A DNA stretch of 64,000 nt from Desulfobacca acetoxidans DSM 11109 (lineage in GTDB: Bacteria > Desulfobacterota > Desulfobaccia > Desulfobaccales > Desulfobaccaceae). The DNA is taken from the NCBI RefSeq assembly GCF_000195295.1, contig NC_015388.1, forward strand, positions 1,054,001 through 1,118,000. Reading direction: 5' to 3'. Position numbers and translations under genes: made by a program. Shown one piece after another: positions 42,469-51,965 of the stretch. Every line of letters starts with the position of its first letter. The stretch's first letter is position 1. The notes below the pieces were generated by a model. That model ran no database searches. It saw only the letters and a program-made list of their open reading frames with translations, and was not told where the DNA came from.

Positions 42469-43240
42469 GGGGCTGACCTCCGTCTTTAGCCCGCTGTTCG
42501 TGCAGCTCTCGAAATTTATAATATTTCAGGAAATTATAAGTGCTGTAGAGAAAAGCCAGGGTATAGCCGGCCCTGCCTTCCAAAAATCCTTTCTTAAGGG
42601 CATAGAGACTTAGAAAGGTGAAAAAAGGCCGCCAGACAAGCTCCCCGAAGTGGGGCTTTTTATCCTGCTTGAGCAGCTCCTGGGCCGCCAGGGTGGAGTA
42701 ACGGTCCATGCGCAGGACAAAATCGCTGATGGTCCGATAGGTGTAGTGCAGCATCGGTTCCCGCAGGGTCCCCACGGAACCGTTAATCTCTACGCTCTCG
42801 TGGACCTCGCGTTCGATAAAACGGCCGTTGGCCTTGCGAAACAAGCGGATGGAATAGTCCGGATACCAGCCCAGATGTCGGATAAAACGTCCGCAGAAAT
42901 GGTTTCGGCGTGGGACCCGATAGCCATCGGCCGGGCCGTCACCCTTCAAGATCTCCTGAATCTCCCGGCGCAGGGCCGGGGTAATCCTTTCGTCGGCGTC
43001 CAGGACAAAAATCCATTCCATTCGGGCCTCATCAATGGCCTGATTCTTGTTTTTGCCAAACCCGTGCCAGGGTACGGAGTAGACCCGGTCGGTAAACTGT
43101 TTGGCCCAGAGGACCGTTCGGTCGGTGCTATCGGAATCCAGTACCACGATCTCATTCGCCCAACTCGCCGACTCCAGGCAGTCAACGATGTTGGCCTCCT
43201 CGTTATGGGTGATTACGGTCACTGACAGGCGAGACTTCAT
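42458..43240 (-). CDS. Family 2 glycosyltransferase (WaaE/KdtX-like)
   Basis: 260 residues. GT-A fold with SVTVITHNEEANI (6-18), the DXD-like LDSDSTDRT and VLDADERI. The C-terminal part (RNHFCGRFIRHLGWYPD, RRPFFTFLSLY-like) matches LPS core glucosyltransferases such as WaaE. Probably adds a sugar to the inner-core heptose at the cytoplasmic membrane. Coupled to lpxA. Confidence 0.88.
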   Translation of the reverse strand: MKSRLSVTVITHNEEANIVDCLESASWANEIVVLDSDSTDRTVLWAKQFTDRVYSVPWHGFGKNKNQAIDEARMEWIFVLDADERITPALRREIQEILKGDGPADGYRVPRRNHFCGRFIRHLGWYPDYSIRLFRKANGRFIEREVHESVEINGSVGTLREPMLHYTYRTISDFVLRMDRYSTLAAQELLKQDKKPHFGELVWRPFFTFLSLYALKKGFLEGRAGYTLAFLYSTYNFLKYYKFRELHEQRAKDGGQPLED

Positions 43241-43246
43241 GGACGC

Positions 43247-43417
43247 CTACTCGAGTCTTTTCGCCTTCTCAATGATCATAATGGGAATGTCATCTTTGAT
43301 TTCATATAGGAGCTTGCAACGCGGGCAGATCAACCCATCGCCTTGAGGAGTCAACTGCACTTCACCCTTGCATTGCGGACAGGCCAGGATTTCTAAGAGC
43401 TCTTTACTGATAGACAT
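43247..43417 (-). CDS. Trm112-family zinc protein
   Basis: 56 residues: MSISKELLEILACPQCKGEV start (1-20), C13-x2-C16 and C32-x2-C35, then LLYEIKDDIPIMI. This is the standard Trm112/YcaR-like small zinc protein, often beside lipid A genes (E. coli ycaR lies between lpxK and kdsB). It lies 6 bases upstream of the glycosyltransferase gene. Confidence 0.9.
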   Translation of the reverse strand: MSISKELLEILACPQCKGEVQLTPQGDGLICPRCKLLYEIKDDIPIMIIEKAKRLE

Positions 43418-43543
43418 AATCACTCCGTTAGCATTATACGGTTGACATATAACTAAGGTTTCGGGTTTCTAGTTTCTAAATCCATCGGAGCAACCGTGGT
43501 GGGAGGTTGCCTTACATCTTATAACCGGAAACCAGAAACCTTT

Positions 43544-44650
43544 TCAAATACGCTGAACGATGATCTCAAATTGCCCGTCCCCAGTCCTGTGAGGTGGTAA
43601 TCGCCTGTGGGTCTGCCTTCCTGCGGTCTCTAAAACCTGCTCCACTACCGGCAGTACGTCTGCCACAGCAATGCCATTCATACACTCGGGCTGCGGGCAG
43701 CGGCGGCGAAAACAGGGAGAGCAGCGTATGCCGGTACGAATCACCTGGTGAGGTCCAAAAGGGCCGGTGCGCCAGGGGGCCGTCGGGCCAAAGAGCGCCA
43801 CGAGCGGGGCGCCCACTGCGGCAGCCAGGTGCATGGGGCCGGTATCGGTGGTCACGACCGCATCTGCTTGATACATGAGCCGGGCGAGTTCTTTTACCGT
43901 TGTCCGTCCGCTCAGGTCGAGGACGGCGCGGTGCAGGCGCGACCGGATGCGACCGATAAGAGGGCGGTCGTTGCTGCTGCCGGTAAAGACTATTTGGGCG
44001 CCGGTTTTTCGGGCAAGTTCATCCGCCAGTCGGGCAAAAGATTCTTCCGGCCAGAGCTTGGTCTCCCAGCGGGCGCCGGGGTGCAGAATCACCAGTGGGT
44101 GGGAAAGCGTTCGCCAGGGCGGTTCTCTCAGCCCGCCGCCCCCTAGCGGCAGGGCCAGGCGAAATGTAGCCGGTCCTTGAGGGGCGCCCAGATAATGCGC
44201 CGTCCTTAGATAGCGTTGAACGGCGTGTTCGTCAGGGTCATAGGGAGGGAGCCGTTCGGTCAGCGCCAGGTAACTGAATTCCCGGGTGCGATCAAAACCG
44301 ATCTTCCGGGAGCTGCGGGCCAGGGTGGTCCACATGGCACTTTTAAACAGGCCTTGCAAATCGAGCACCAGGTCAAAGGGATGTTGCCGAATGGCGGCGA
44401 CCAGACTCCCAAATTCCCGTCCTGCCTGTGCTAGGTCGCCGCTTCGCCTGGCGGCCACCCAGGTGCGCCGACGCGATACTAGGATATTATCTAAAGCCGG
44501 ATGCCCCGCCAGCACCGGCGCGGCCGCCTCTTCTACCAGCCAGGTGATCTCGGCTTGCGGATGAGCCTCCCGGATGGCCTCCAGCGTGGGCAGCGTCTGG
44601 ATGACATCTCCCAGGGCGCTCAATTTTATCAGCAGAATTCGCTCAGCCAA
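43544..44650 (-). CDS. ADP-heptose:LPS heptosyltransferase (WaaC-like)
   Basis: 368 residues, GT-B/GT9 family. ILLIKLSALGDVIQTLP at the start, LHPGARWETKLWPEESFA in the middle and TDTGPMHLAAAVGAPLVALFGPT near the end are the heptosyltransferase blocks. Start is TTG with SD AGGA; a stop lies just upstream in frame. Transfers heptose to the Kdo inner core. Confidence 0.9.
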   Translation of the reverse strand: MAERILLIKLSALGDVIQTLPTLEAIREAHPQAEITWLVEEAAAPVLAGHPALDNILVSRRRTWVAARRSGDLAQAGREFGSLVAAIRQHPFDLVLDLQGLFKSAMWTTLARSSRKIGFDRTREFSYLALTERLPPYDPDEHAVQRYLRTAHYLGAPQGPATFRLALPLGGGGLREPPWRTLSHPLVILHPGARWETKLWPEESFARLADELARKTGAQIVFTGSSNDRPLIGRIRSRLHRAVLDLSGRTTVKELARLMYQADAVVTTDTGPMHLAAAVGAPLVALFGPTAPWRTGPFGPHQVIRTGIRCSPCFRRRCPQPECMNGIAVADVLPVVEQVLETAGRQTHRRLPPHRTGDGQFEIIVQRI

Positions 44651-44689
44651 GCGAGGTCCTCATACCAATTGCCAAGCAAAAAGATATTA

Positions 44690-44722
44690 CATGGTAGGGG
44701 CGAACCTTGTGTTCGCCCACAC
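44690..44722. repeat. GTAGGGGCGAACCTTGTGTT module
   Basis: Single copy of the dispersed GTAGGGGCGAA...TTCGCCC hairpin element between the heptosyltransferase and gmhB genes. Confidence 0.6.
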
Positions 44723-44725
44723 AAG

Positions 44726-45286
44726 CTAGCCATGTCGGGCCGCGTCCCGCAAGATCCATTCTACCGCCTCCGTCAGATCGGCGGCGATATAATCCGGTTC
44801 GGCCCGCCGCTCACCCTGGTAGTTTTCCAGCTCTCCCCGGCCATAGCCGGTGAGGACCAGAATCCCCTGGGCCCCGACGTTGGCCGCTAACTGGATATCA
44901 TTATACCGGTCGCCCACCACATAGGATCGCCCGAGATCAATACCTAATTCCTGAGCTGCCTGGAGGAGCAGACCCGGCCGGGGTTTACGGCAAGGACAGC
45001 CTTCGTCGGGGGCGTGCTGGCAGACGTAGATAGCGTCTACCGCCGCTCCCTGTTGTCTCAGGAGTTCGATCATCAGGTCATGAACCTGGTCAATCAGGGA
45101 GGCGGGGAAATATTTTCGAGCTACACCGGATTGGTTTGTTGCTACTACTACTTTTAAACCCTGCTGATTCAGCCGGGAGATGGCGGCGGCGCTGCCCGGC
45201 AGGAGCCGGAACCGGCTTAAATGGTTAATATAGCCCATTTCCTCATTAATCACGCCGTCTCGATCAAGAAAAACCGCCCGCTGCAT
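44726..45286 (-). CDS. gmhB: Heptose 1,7-bisphosphate 7-phosphatase
   Basis: 186 residues, HAD family. FLDRDGVINEE (5-15) is the nucleophile motif, VVATNQSGVARKYF motif II, VVGDRYNDIQLAANVGAQGILV motif IV; a zinc-like C-x-H...C-x-C loop (CQHAPDEGCPCRKP) is present. Makes ADP-heptose precursor. Starts directly after the waaF stop. Confidence 0.94.
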   Translation of the reverse strand: MQRAVFLDRDGVINEEMGYINHLSRFRLLPGSAAAISRLNQQGLKVVVATNQSGVARKYFPASLIDQVHDLMIELLRQQGAAVDAIYVCQHAPDEGCPCRKPRPGLLLQAAQELGIDLGRSYVVGDRYNDIQLAANVGAQGILVLTGYGRGELENYQGERRAEPDYIAADLTEAVEWILRDAARHG

Positions 45287-46435
45287 CTAATACCTCGTCA
45301 ACCAGAACCGGGCCTGCTCCAACACCTCATCCACAGTGATCAAATCCCAGCACTGGCCGCCCTCGGGACACTGGCGCTGCCGACAGGGACTGCAGGGAAG
45401 GTAGTGGTGTACTACCGAGGCCAGAGGAGTAAAGGGGCCGGTGGCCACCGGATCGGTGGAGCCGAACAGGGCTACCAGAGGCGTCCAGAGCGCGGCCGCG
45501 GCGTGCATCAGGCCGGAATCATTGCTGATCAAAAGATCAGACTGACTGATGAGAGCGAAGGCAGTGCGCAGATCAGTCCTGCCGACCAGATTAACCGGAG
45601 GCAAATCCATGGCCTCGGCCACCTTGGCTGCTGCGGCCTGATCACCGGTACTGCCGAGGAGCACGATGAAGGCGCCAAGTTCCTGCTGCAACCGGTCTGC
45701 CACCGCAGCAAAGCGCTCCGGTCGCCATTGTTTCGCAGGACCATAAGCTGCTCCAGGGCTGAGGGCGACGATTTTCTGCCGGGGGCGCCAACCGTAAACC
45801 GTTAACTGCTGGAGACCCGCCTCCATCTCATCCGGACTCAGGATTAGCTTCGGAAAGCCATCGTAGTTGATCTGATTGAAGGCTCGCAGGATGCCGTGGT
45901 GCCGGTACACCTGATGAAATCCATCCATGAGGTTAGGCCCTTGAACCGCTTGGGTGAGGAGAAAACCCCGACCATCGGTATCGTAGCCCGCCCGTTGCGG
46001 CGTTCCTGTTGCCCAGGCCGTCAGGGCGGATTCAACCGAGTTGGGAAAGATGATCGACAGGTCGAAGCGCTGCTGGCGGAGCCGAAACAGCGATTTCAGC
46101 CAGTCCGTCAGATTGGCGCCGGGTGGCTTGGGAAGATAGGGGATAAGCTCATCCACTACCGGCTGCTGGTAGAAAACCGGGGCGACGCGTGGCAGGGCCC
46201 AGACTGTGACCCGCGCCGCAGGGAAAAAGTTCTTGATATTGTTGAGAGCCGGGAGGGTTAAAATAGCGTCGCCGACCCAGTTGACGGCGCGCACCAGGAT
46301 ATTTTTTATCTGATGCCGATGGTATGGCCGTCGAGTTTTCACAGTCAACCGGCTCAGGGCGGATCGCACCGCCAGAGGCAGCGGCGAGTGGTGGTTGCCG
46401 ACGGAAACGGGTTGTTTAACCAAAATTTTTTTCAT
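45287..46435 (-). CDS. waaF: LPS heptosyltransferase II
   Basis: 382 residues from the ATG at 46435. GT9 family: NILVRAVNWVGDAILTLPAL, LSPGAAYGPAKQWRPERFA and NDSGLMHAAAALWTPLVALFGSTD are diagnostic of WaaF. The protein has about 45 extra N-terminal residues before the usual start, rich in basic residues; a shorter form is possible but no better start is seen. Confidence 0.92.
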   Translation of the reverse strand: MKKILVKQPVSVGNHHSPLPLAVRSALSRLTVKTRRPYHRHQIKNILVRAVNWVGDAILTLPALNNIKNFFPAARVTVWALPRVAPVFYQQPVVDELIPYLPKPPGANLTDWLKSLFRLRQQRFDLSIIFPNSVESALTAWATGTPQRAGYDTDGRGFLLTQAVQGPNLMDGFHQVYRHHGILRAFNQINYDGFPKLILSPDEMEAGLQQLTVYGWRPRQKIVALSPGAAYGPAKQWRPERFAAVADRLQQELGAFIVLLGSTGDQAAAAKVAEAMDLPPVNLVGRTDLRTAFALISQSDLLISNDSGLMHAAAALWTPLVALFGSTDPVATGPFTPLASVVHHYLPCSPCRQRQCPEGGQCWDLITVDEVLEQARFWLTRY

Positions 46436-46494
46436 ACTTGCCAAATCTTAGAGTTTCGAGAAAAGATCATTATATTCACATCTATTCGATAACT

Positions 46495-47625
46495 CTAAAA
46501 AATAATTTTGTATGCTTGAAACTTGAGACTATCGACGGCACACCCCGGGGGCATCAAGGCCTCCGGCCAGGGATCTAATAGTTCCACCCGCAGGGACACC
46601 ACGATTAACGGCAGCGACGCAGACCAGCGTTCGGCCAACCGGGCCCAGTCTTTTTCAGTGGTGATCAGAGCCTGAACTTTCAAGCGGCGGGCTGCTTCGA
46701 TCAACGACGCCAGTTCCTTGGTTGAAAAAACATGGTGGTCCGGATAGATAAAATAACGATGCAGATGGACACCTAATTCCTGCAGACTGGCCGCAAAACT
46801 TTCGGGGCGGGCCAGGCCTGCAAACGCAGCCAAATGCCAGGTCGCCAATTCAGCGAGAGGTAATTCTACGGCCCCGGGATAACGGACAGCGGCGGCGGGC
46901 CGAAACACCGCCCGCAAAACGTCCGCCTGAGGGAAGGCGGTTTTCAACTCTTCCCAGAAACGCTGATGGCGATCAACCTGGTATCGGGTCAACAGCAGGA
47001 TCAGGCGTCGATTCAGGACGTCTCGCGGTTCCCGCAGAGGCCCGCGCGGCAATAACCAGCCGTTACCAAAAGGGCGTTCGGCGTCCAACAGCACTACATC
47101 CAGGTCGCGATGCAGTTGGAAATGTTGGAAGCCGTCATCCAAAACAATGAGGTCGGGATGAAACGCCTCCCAGGCTAGCATGCCGGCCTGAAAACGGTCC
47201 ACCCCGGTTACGACTGCTACTTCCTTGAGCTTGCGGGCAAGCATATAGGCTTCGTCGCCGGTTTGGGGCGGCTGCAGGAATACTTGATTCCCATCGCTGA
47301 TCACTTTCGGAGCGGTTTCCTGGCCTCCGTAGCCCCGGCAGACGATTGCCACCCGGCAGCCTGCGGCTCGCAATCTTTCGGCCATAAAGGCCGTGACCGG
47401 CGTTTTGCCGACGCCGCCCGCCACCAGATTGCCGATGCTCAACACCGGGCACGGCAGGCGTTTAACCTTGAGCCAGCCGCGGTCATAGATCAGGCGTCGT
47501 CCGCCAGCGCCCAGGCCATACAGCCATGACAAGGCCGCAGCGCCGGTGCGCAACGCCCAACCCGGCGCTGCTTTACCCGGCTCCTCCTGCAGGCTCTGAA
47601 AGGCGCTCTGCCACCAATGGTACAT
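46495..47625 (-). CDS. lpxK: Tetraacyldisaccharide 4'-kinase
   Basis: 376 residues. Phosphorylates the lipid A precursor at the 4' position. An N-terminal membrane-associated helix, the Walker A SIGNLVAGGVGKTPVT, RGYGG, and DDGFQHFQLHRDLDVVLLD are conserved LpxK blocks. Six bases after the msbA stop, so co-transcribed. Confidence 0.94.
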   Translation of the reverse strand: MYHWWQSAFQSLQEEPGKAAPGWALRTGAAALSWLYGLGAGGRRLIYDRGWLKVKRLPCPVLSIGNLVAGGVGKTPVTAFMAERLRAAGCRVAIVCRGYGGQETAPKVISDGNQVFLQPPQTGDEAYMLARKLKEVAVVTGVDRFQAGMLAWEAFHPDLIVLDDGFQHFQLHRDLDVVLLDAERPFGNGWLLPRGPLREPRDVLNRRLILLLTRYQVDRHQRFWEELKTAFPQADVLRAVFRPAAAVRYPGAVELPLAELATWHLAAFAGLARPESFAASLQELGVHLHRYFIYPDHHVFSTKELASLIEAARRLKVQALITTEKDWARLAERWSASLPLIVVSLRVELLDPWPEALMPPGCAVDSLKFQAYKIIF

Positions 47626-47631
47626 ACCGGA

Positions 47632-49416
47632 TTACACCAAACCGCTGGCCTGTAACTCGGGAACCCCGGTGGCGGGTTCCTCCTCCTCGGACCCGAATTG
47701 CAGGAAGTATAATTTGGCGTATACCCCGCCCTTGGCCAACAGCTCGGCATGCCGCCCGGCTTCGACGATCCTACCGTTGTCCAACACCACAATGCGATCC
47801 GCATCCCGGATGGTTGACAGTCGGTGGGCAATGACCAGAGTTGTCCGGCCTTGAATCAGGTTGTCCAGGGCCTTTTGGACCTCCCGCTCGGCTTCGGAAT
47901 CCAGGGCCGAAGTCGCTTCATCTAGAATAAGAATGGGGGGGTCTTTAAGCAAGGCGCGGGCGATGGCCACCCGCTGACGTTCACCGCCGGAGAGCATTAC
48001 CCCCTGTTCGCCGATGATCGTGTCCAGCCTCTGGGGCAGGTTTTGAATAAAGTCCCAGGCAAAGGCCGCCTGGGCCGCCTGAATGATTTCCGCCTCGCCT
48101 GCCTCGGGACGACCATAGGCGATATTGTTGCGTACGGTGTCATTAAAGAGAAACGTCTGCTGCGTTACAACACCGATCTGACCCCGCAGCGATCTTAGAG
48201 TCACCTCTCGGATGTCATGATTATCAATGGTGATAGCTCCCCGGGTGACTTCGTAAAAGCGCGGTACCAGATTTACCAAGGTAGTCTTGCCAGCCCCGCT
48301 GGGACCCACCAGGGCTACCACCTCACCTTTTTTTACGGTCAGATTGATATTCTGTAGAGCGAGTCGGTCTTCGTAAGTGAAATCAACCTGCGCGAAGCGG
48401 ATTTCCCTGGCTATCGGGGGCAGGGTCACGGCGTTCGGGCGATCTCGAATCTCCGGTTCCAGGTCCAAGATCTCATACACCCTTCTGGCCGCCGCCATGC
48501 CCTCCTGCAAAGAATTATTGATGTTGCTCAAACTCTTGATGGGTTGATACAACATCAGCAGGGCCGCCAGAAAGGAAAAAAAAGTACCTGGAGTGGAAGT
48601 TCCCTGGATTACCTGATAGCCGCCATAGGCCATGATGGCGGCGATGCCAAATCCTCCCAAAAGCTCCATCACCGGCGACGAAATGGCCTTGGTGGAGACA
48701 TTTTTCATCAGCAGACGGAAGAATTTTAGATTTTCCTGATAGAATCGCTCAATTTCATAGTCCTCGCGACCGAAAGCCTTGACAATATTGCTGCCCACGA
48801 GGGTTTCTTGCAGGTGGGTGTTCAGGCGACTCATCGAGACCTGACTCGAAGTGGAGATTCGCCGCAGACGTCTGCCGAATTTGATGATGGGCAGAACTGC
48901 AGCCGGAAAGACTATCATGGCGATCAAGGCCAGCCTCCACTCCCGATAAAAAATCACTCCTACCAGACCTATGATGGTAAAGACGTCTTTGAGGAAATTA
49001 GTGACCACCCGGGAAACTGAGCTCTGCAACAGGTTGACGTCAAAGGTTACCCGGGAAACCAACAGGCCGGTAGCGGTGCGATCAAAAAAGAGCTGCGGCA
49101 GGGCCATATATTGCCGGTAGAGGGCGTCGCGCAGGTTGGTAATAATCATACCGCCGACATAACTCATCAGGTATTCGTGGGTGTAGGAGAACAGACCCTT
49201 GAGGAAATACAGGATAATTACCCCACCGGAAAGCCAGATTACCATGTCGAGACGTTTGCCGAAAAAGATGTCATCCATCGCCGGTTTGATCAGAAAGGCA
49301 ATCAGGGCGGTGATCCCGGAGACGCCCAACATTGCCAACATGGCGATAAGCAGCCGCCACCAGAATGGTTTCACCTGCTGTAACAGACGGAAATATAATT
49401 GCCGGAATTGGGACAT
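47632..49416 (-). CDS. msbA: Lipid A export ABC transporter MsbA
   Basis: 594 residues, half-transporter with six membrane helices (~20-310) and an ATPase domain with Walker A GPSGAGKTT, signature LSGGERQRVAIARALLKDP and Walker B ILILDEATSALD. Flips lipid A-core across the inner membrane. First gene of the lpxK-waaF-gmhB-waaC run. It is not a lasso exporter by position. Confidence 0.93.
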   Translation of the reverse strand: MSQFRQLYFRLLQQVKPFWWRLLIAMLAMLGVSGITALIAFLIKPAMDDIFFGKRLDMVIWLSGGVIILYFLKGLFSYTHEYLMSYVGGMIITNLRDALYRQYMALPQLFFDRTATGLLVSRVTFDVNLLQSSVSRVVTNFLKDVFTIIGLVGVIFYREWRLALIAMIVFPAAVLPIIKFGRRLRRISTSSQVSMSRLNTHLQETLVGSNIVKAFGREDYEIERFYQENLKFFRLLMKNVSTKAISSPVMELLGGFGIAAIMAYGGYQVIQGTSTPGTFFSFLAALLMLYQPIKSLSNINNSLQEGMAAARRVYEILDLEPEIRDRPNAVTLPPIAREIRFAQVDFTYEDRLALQNINLTVKKGEVVALVGPSGAGKTTLVNLVPRFYEVTRGAITIDNHDIREVTLRSLRGQIGVVTQQTFLFNDTVRNNIAYGRPEAGEAEIIQAAQAAFAWDFIQNLPQRLDTIIGEQGVMLSGGERQRVAIARALLKDPPILILDEATSALDSEAEREVQKALDNLIQGRTTLVIAHRLSTIRDADRIVVLDNGRIVEAGRHAELLAKGGVYAKLYFLQFGSEEEEPATGVPELQASGLV

Positions 49417-49897
49417 AACTGAGAAAAGCCGACCAGAGAATTTGAAGATTTATTTGAGCTTTACCCTACTGTATAACTCAAAGGAGAGGAGTGATTCAAG
49501 CAAAATACCACATTACATGTGATCGGGTTTGGGGCCACAGATAGTCTGCTTGATTTTCTCCGGTTTCTCAAGCCTTCCCTGGCTGCAGACAATGGCTTTT
49601 TATCGCTGGCGCAGCATTTCTTGCCTGTGCTTACGTGTCCGGCAGACGGGAACTGCAGATCTGGAGAGCGGTAAAGGGTGTCGCCTTTCCCCACCCCGGA
49701 TTAATTTCATTTGACCAACCCCGGGATTTGGGGTACACATTATAATAAGGGAAATGAATTTCCTTAAGTATGGATGTAACCGCAACTGCGTACAATGAGG
49801 CCATGAAGGTGTCCGGAACGCCACCGGGACCCCGTTGATGGCCTTTTTGTTGACTACCTGGCAGTGCCAGAGCCGCAGCAGATTTTAGGGAGGACTT
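49417..49897. other. Intergenic region upstream of fmdE
   Basis: No gene seen. It contains the palindrome GGAAAT-ga-ATTTCC (49750-49763) and a terminator-like hairpin at 49799-49849. The left half should hold the msbA operon promoter. Confidence 0.45.
49799..49849 (+). terminator. Terminator-like hairpin in the fmdE leader
   Basis: GGCCAT (49799-49804) pairs with ATGGCC (49838-49843), with further inner pairing (GGTGTCC/GGACCCC), followed by TTTTTG. It ends 49 bases before the fmdE start, so it may act as an attenuator. Confidence 0.5.
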
Positions 49898-50608
49898 ATG
49901 CACGAACACGCCCATGGCCGCAGGGCCATCGAGACTATGATCCGCAGCCAGGACTTGGGAGGGTTGCTGCGCCTGGTCGAGACTTTTCACGGCCATCTGT
50001 GCCCCTTTATTTCTTTAGGGGTTAAGGCCGGGCAATACGCTATGAGCGAATTGGACCGTCCCAATACCGGCATGGAAGAGATTGTCGCCATAGTAGAATG
50101 TAATAACTGTTTCACCGATGGCATACAGGTGGTTACCGGCTGCACCTTTGGCAATAATGCCTTGATTTTCAAAGACCTGGGGAAGACTGCGGTAACTGTT
50201 GCTCGCCGGGATGATGGCCGGGCGGTGCGCCTTCTGGTCCGACCCGACTACCGGGAGAAGATGTTTGCCCGATATCCGAACACTAAGCCGCTGTTTCAAA
50301 AAATCATCGGGCAGCGCCAGGGGTCTGCGGAGGAGCGGCACCGCTTTGAACACATGTGGGAGGCTATTGCCCGCCGGGAGCTGAAGACGCCTCTGGAAGA
50401 ACAATTTGTCATTCAATCTCTGAGCATTACCCTGCCGGAGTACGCCCGCCTCGTTGATTCCCTGATCTGCTCCGTCTGTGGCGAATCAGTGATGGCTACC
50501 CGCACAGTAGGTCCGGTGGAGCAGCCGCTCTGCCTGGAATGCGCCCGCCGGGAACATTATCTGCTTACCGGCCAGGGCATCTCTTGTGTCAGCCGGGAAC
50601 AGACGTGA
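49898..50608 (+). CDS. FmdE-family protein with C-terminal zinc finger
   Basis: 236 residues. N-terminal FmdE domain with FHGHLCPFISLGVKAGQYA and ECNNCFTDGIQVVTGCTFGN, the conserved metal/ligand blocks; a C-terminal treble-clef C-x2-C...C-x2-C (CSVCGES, CLECAR). Family named from subunit E of formylmethanofuran dehydrogenase and often linked to molybdenum enzymes; exact role unknown. SD AGGGAGGAC. Overlaps tatC by four bases (GTGA). Confidence 0.9.
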   Translation: MHEHAHGRRAIETMIRSQDLGGLLRLVETFHGHLCPFISLGVKAGQYAMSELDRPNTGMEEIVAIVECNNCFTDGIQVVTGCTFGNNALIFKDLGKTAVTVARRDDGRAVRLLVRPDYREKMFARYPNTKPLFQKIIGQRQGSAEERHRFEHMWEAIARRELKTPLEEQFVIQSLSITLPEYARLVDSLICSVCGESVMATRTVGPVEQPLCLECARREHYLLTGQGISCVSREQT

Positions 50609-51477
50609 GTGAACCTGAGATGCCATTCCTGGATCACCTCCAGGAACTACGGCGCCGACTGATCGTTTCCCTCATTGCTCTATTTATCGGCACTGCCCTG
50701 GGCTGGTCCTTCTCCCTGTCGGCCCTCACCGTGGTCCAACGGCCGCTGGCTCAACCCTCTCTGATCAAGCGGCTCCACTATAATCTGGTGATCCGCATTC
50801 AGCAGGATTTTCCGTCTCTGGCGGAACAGTTTCACTTAGAGCTGCCAGACCTGGCCAGCTCCCCCCGTAAACTCAATTATATGGCTCCCCTCGAGCCGTT
50901 TTTTGTCCAGATGAAGCTTTCTCTGATCTTGGGCCTCATTCTGGCCTTGCCGGTGATCCTCTACCAGACCTGGCTGTTTATTGCGCCAGGACTTTACGCC
51001 CACGAGAAAAAATACGTTTACCTCTTCGTTCCCGTAGGCACCCTGGCCTTCATTTCAGGGGATATTTTCTTCCTTTACATCGTCTGGCCCCTCATTGTGG
51101 CCTTTTCCCTGGGCTACGAGAGCGCGACACTGTATCCCCTGCTCAACCTGACCCAGTATGTCAACTTCTGCCTGCGTCTGCTCGTGCTCTTTGGCCTGAT
51201 CTTTGAACTGCCGCTTATCCTCTTGATACTGGCCCGACTCGGGGTAGTCCGGTTGGAGTTTCTGCTCAAACAGCGGCGTCTGGCCGTTCTGCTGAGCCTG
51301 ATCGTCGCTGCCTTTCATGCGGATGTCATCACCATGGCCATGGTGGCCCTGCCTCTCTACGGTATGTATGAAATAAGCATTCTGGTGATCCGATTCTGCG
51401 GCGGTTCGAGGAGCAGACAGACGGAGGCGCCGCCTGATACTCCCCTGCCGCCCTCGGCAGGACAGGCAGCAGGATAG
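50605..51477 (+). CDS. tatC: Sec-independent translocase subunit TatC
   Basis: 290 residues from GTG at 50605, giving the typical start SEPEMPFLDHLQELRRRL. Six membrane helices with YMAPLEPFFVQMKLSL and the conserved APGLYAHEKKY loop. TatC binds twin-arginine signals of folded, cofactor-bearing proteins. Coupling to an FmdE protein fits export of molybdo- or iron-sulfur enzymes. TatA/B are not adjacent. Confidence 0.94.
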   Translation: MSEPEMPFLDHLQELRRRLIVSLIALFIGTALGWSFSLSALTVVQRPLAQPSLIKRLHYNLVIRIQQDFPSLAEQFHLELPDLASSPRKLNYMAPLEPFFVQMKLSLILGLILALPVILYQTWLFIAPGLYAHEKKYVYLFVPVGTLAFISGDIFFLYIVWPLIVAFSLGYESATLYPLLNLTQYVNFCLRLLVLFGLIFELPLILLILARLGVVRLEFLLKQRRLAVLLSLIVAAFHADVITMAMVALPLYGMYEISILVIRFCGGSRSRQTEAPPDTPLPPSAGQAAG

Positions 51478-51743
51478 GGAATTTCAACTTGACACAGTAG
51501 ATATTATCTGTTTTAATAACTTGCAATTGATGTAAATATACCTACCTTAAAAAGTCTTTTCGGTTGTTCGAAAATAGCCATGAAGGCTTCTAATCCTCTC
51601 CGAGAGGGAGAAGGGCCTGAGTGGTTTTTTTTTACCCCTCTGGCTTCGGTTTCATTTCTACTACTGGCAGATATGATTCGGATCATGGCTGGACCTTCCG
51701 GCCGATGAACAGGATGCCTTATCTCAGAAAAAGGAGTTTCGCA

Positions 51744-51965
51744 GTGGGGAAAAAAATCGCCAAAATCAAGTTGGAACTGTACGGAGACAGATTTGTCCAG
51801 ATGTTGGGGGACAATAAAAATAGTGAATTTCGCGAAGCTATCGTGCACGTCCAACCGGGGGAGACCAAAGAAGAGGCCTGGGCCCGGCATTTATTCGATA
51901 ACCCGCTCGATGTCAATGCCATCGTGAAGATATTTATTGTGCCCAGCAGTATAAACTCCGGATAG
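51744..51965 (+). CDS. Small unknown protein
   Basis: 73 residues from GTG at 51744 with SD AAAGGAG. Basic start (GKKIAKIKLELYGDRFV), then HVQPGETKEEAWARHLFDNP and a hydrophobic C-terminus. A longer frame from 51621 lacks an SD. Not recognised. Confidence 0.55.
   Translation: MGKKIAKIKLELYGDRFVQMLGDNKNSEFREAIVHVQPGETKEEAWARHLFDNPLDVNAIVKIFIVPSSINSG

Noticed and set aside
47632-49416. ABC transporter as the lasso peptide exporter
   Set aside because: It is msbA by position next to lpxK and by its lipid-flippase type, more than 10 kb from the lasso genes.
49740-49897. Molybdenum-cofactor riboswitch upstream of fmdE
   Set aside because: The hairpin is clear but I could not match the conserved core of that riboswitch; only a terminator-like structure is supported.
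51621-51743. Longer start for the small gene at 51744
   Set aside because: The upstream frame has no SD and low-quality residues; AAAGGAG is placed only before the GTG at 51744.
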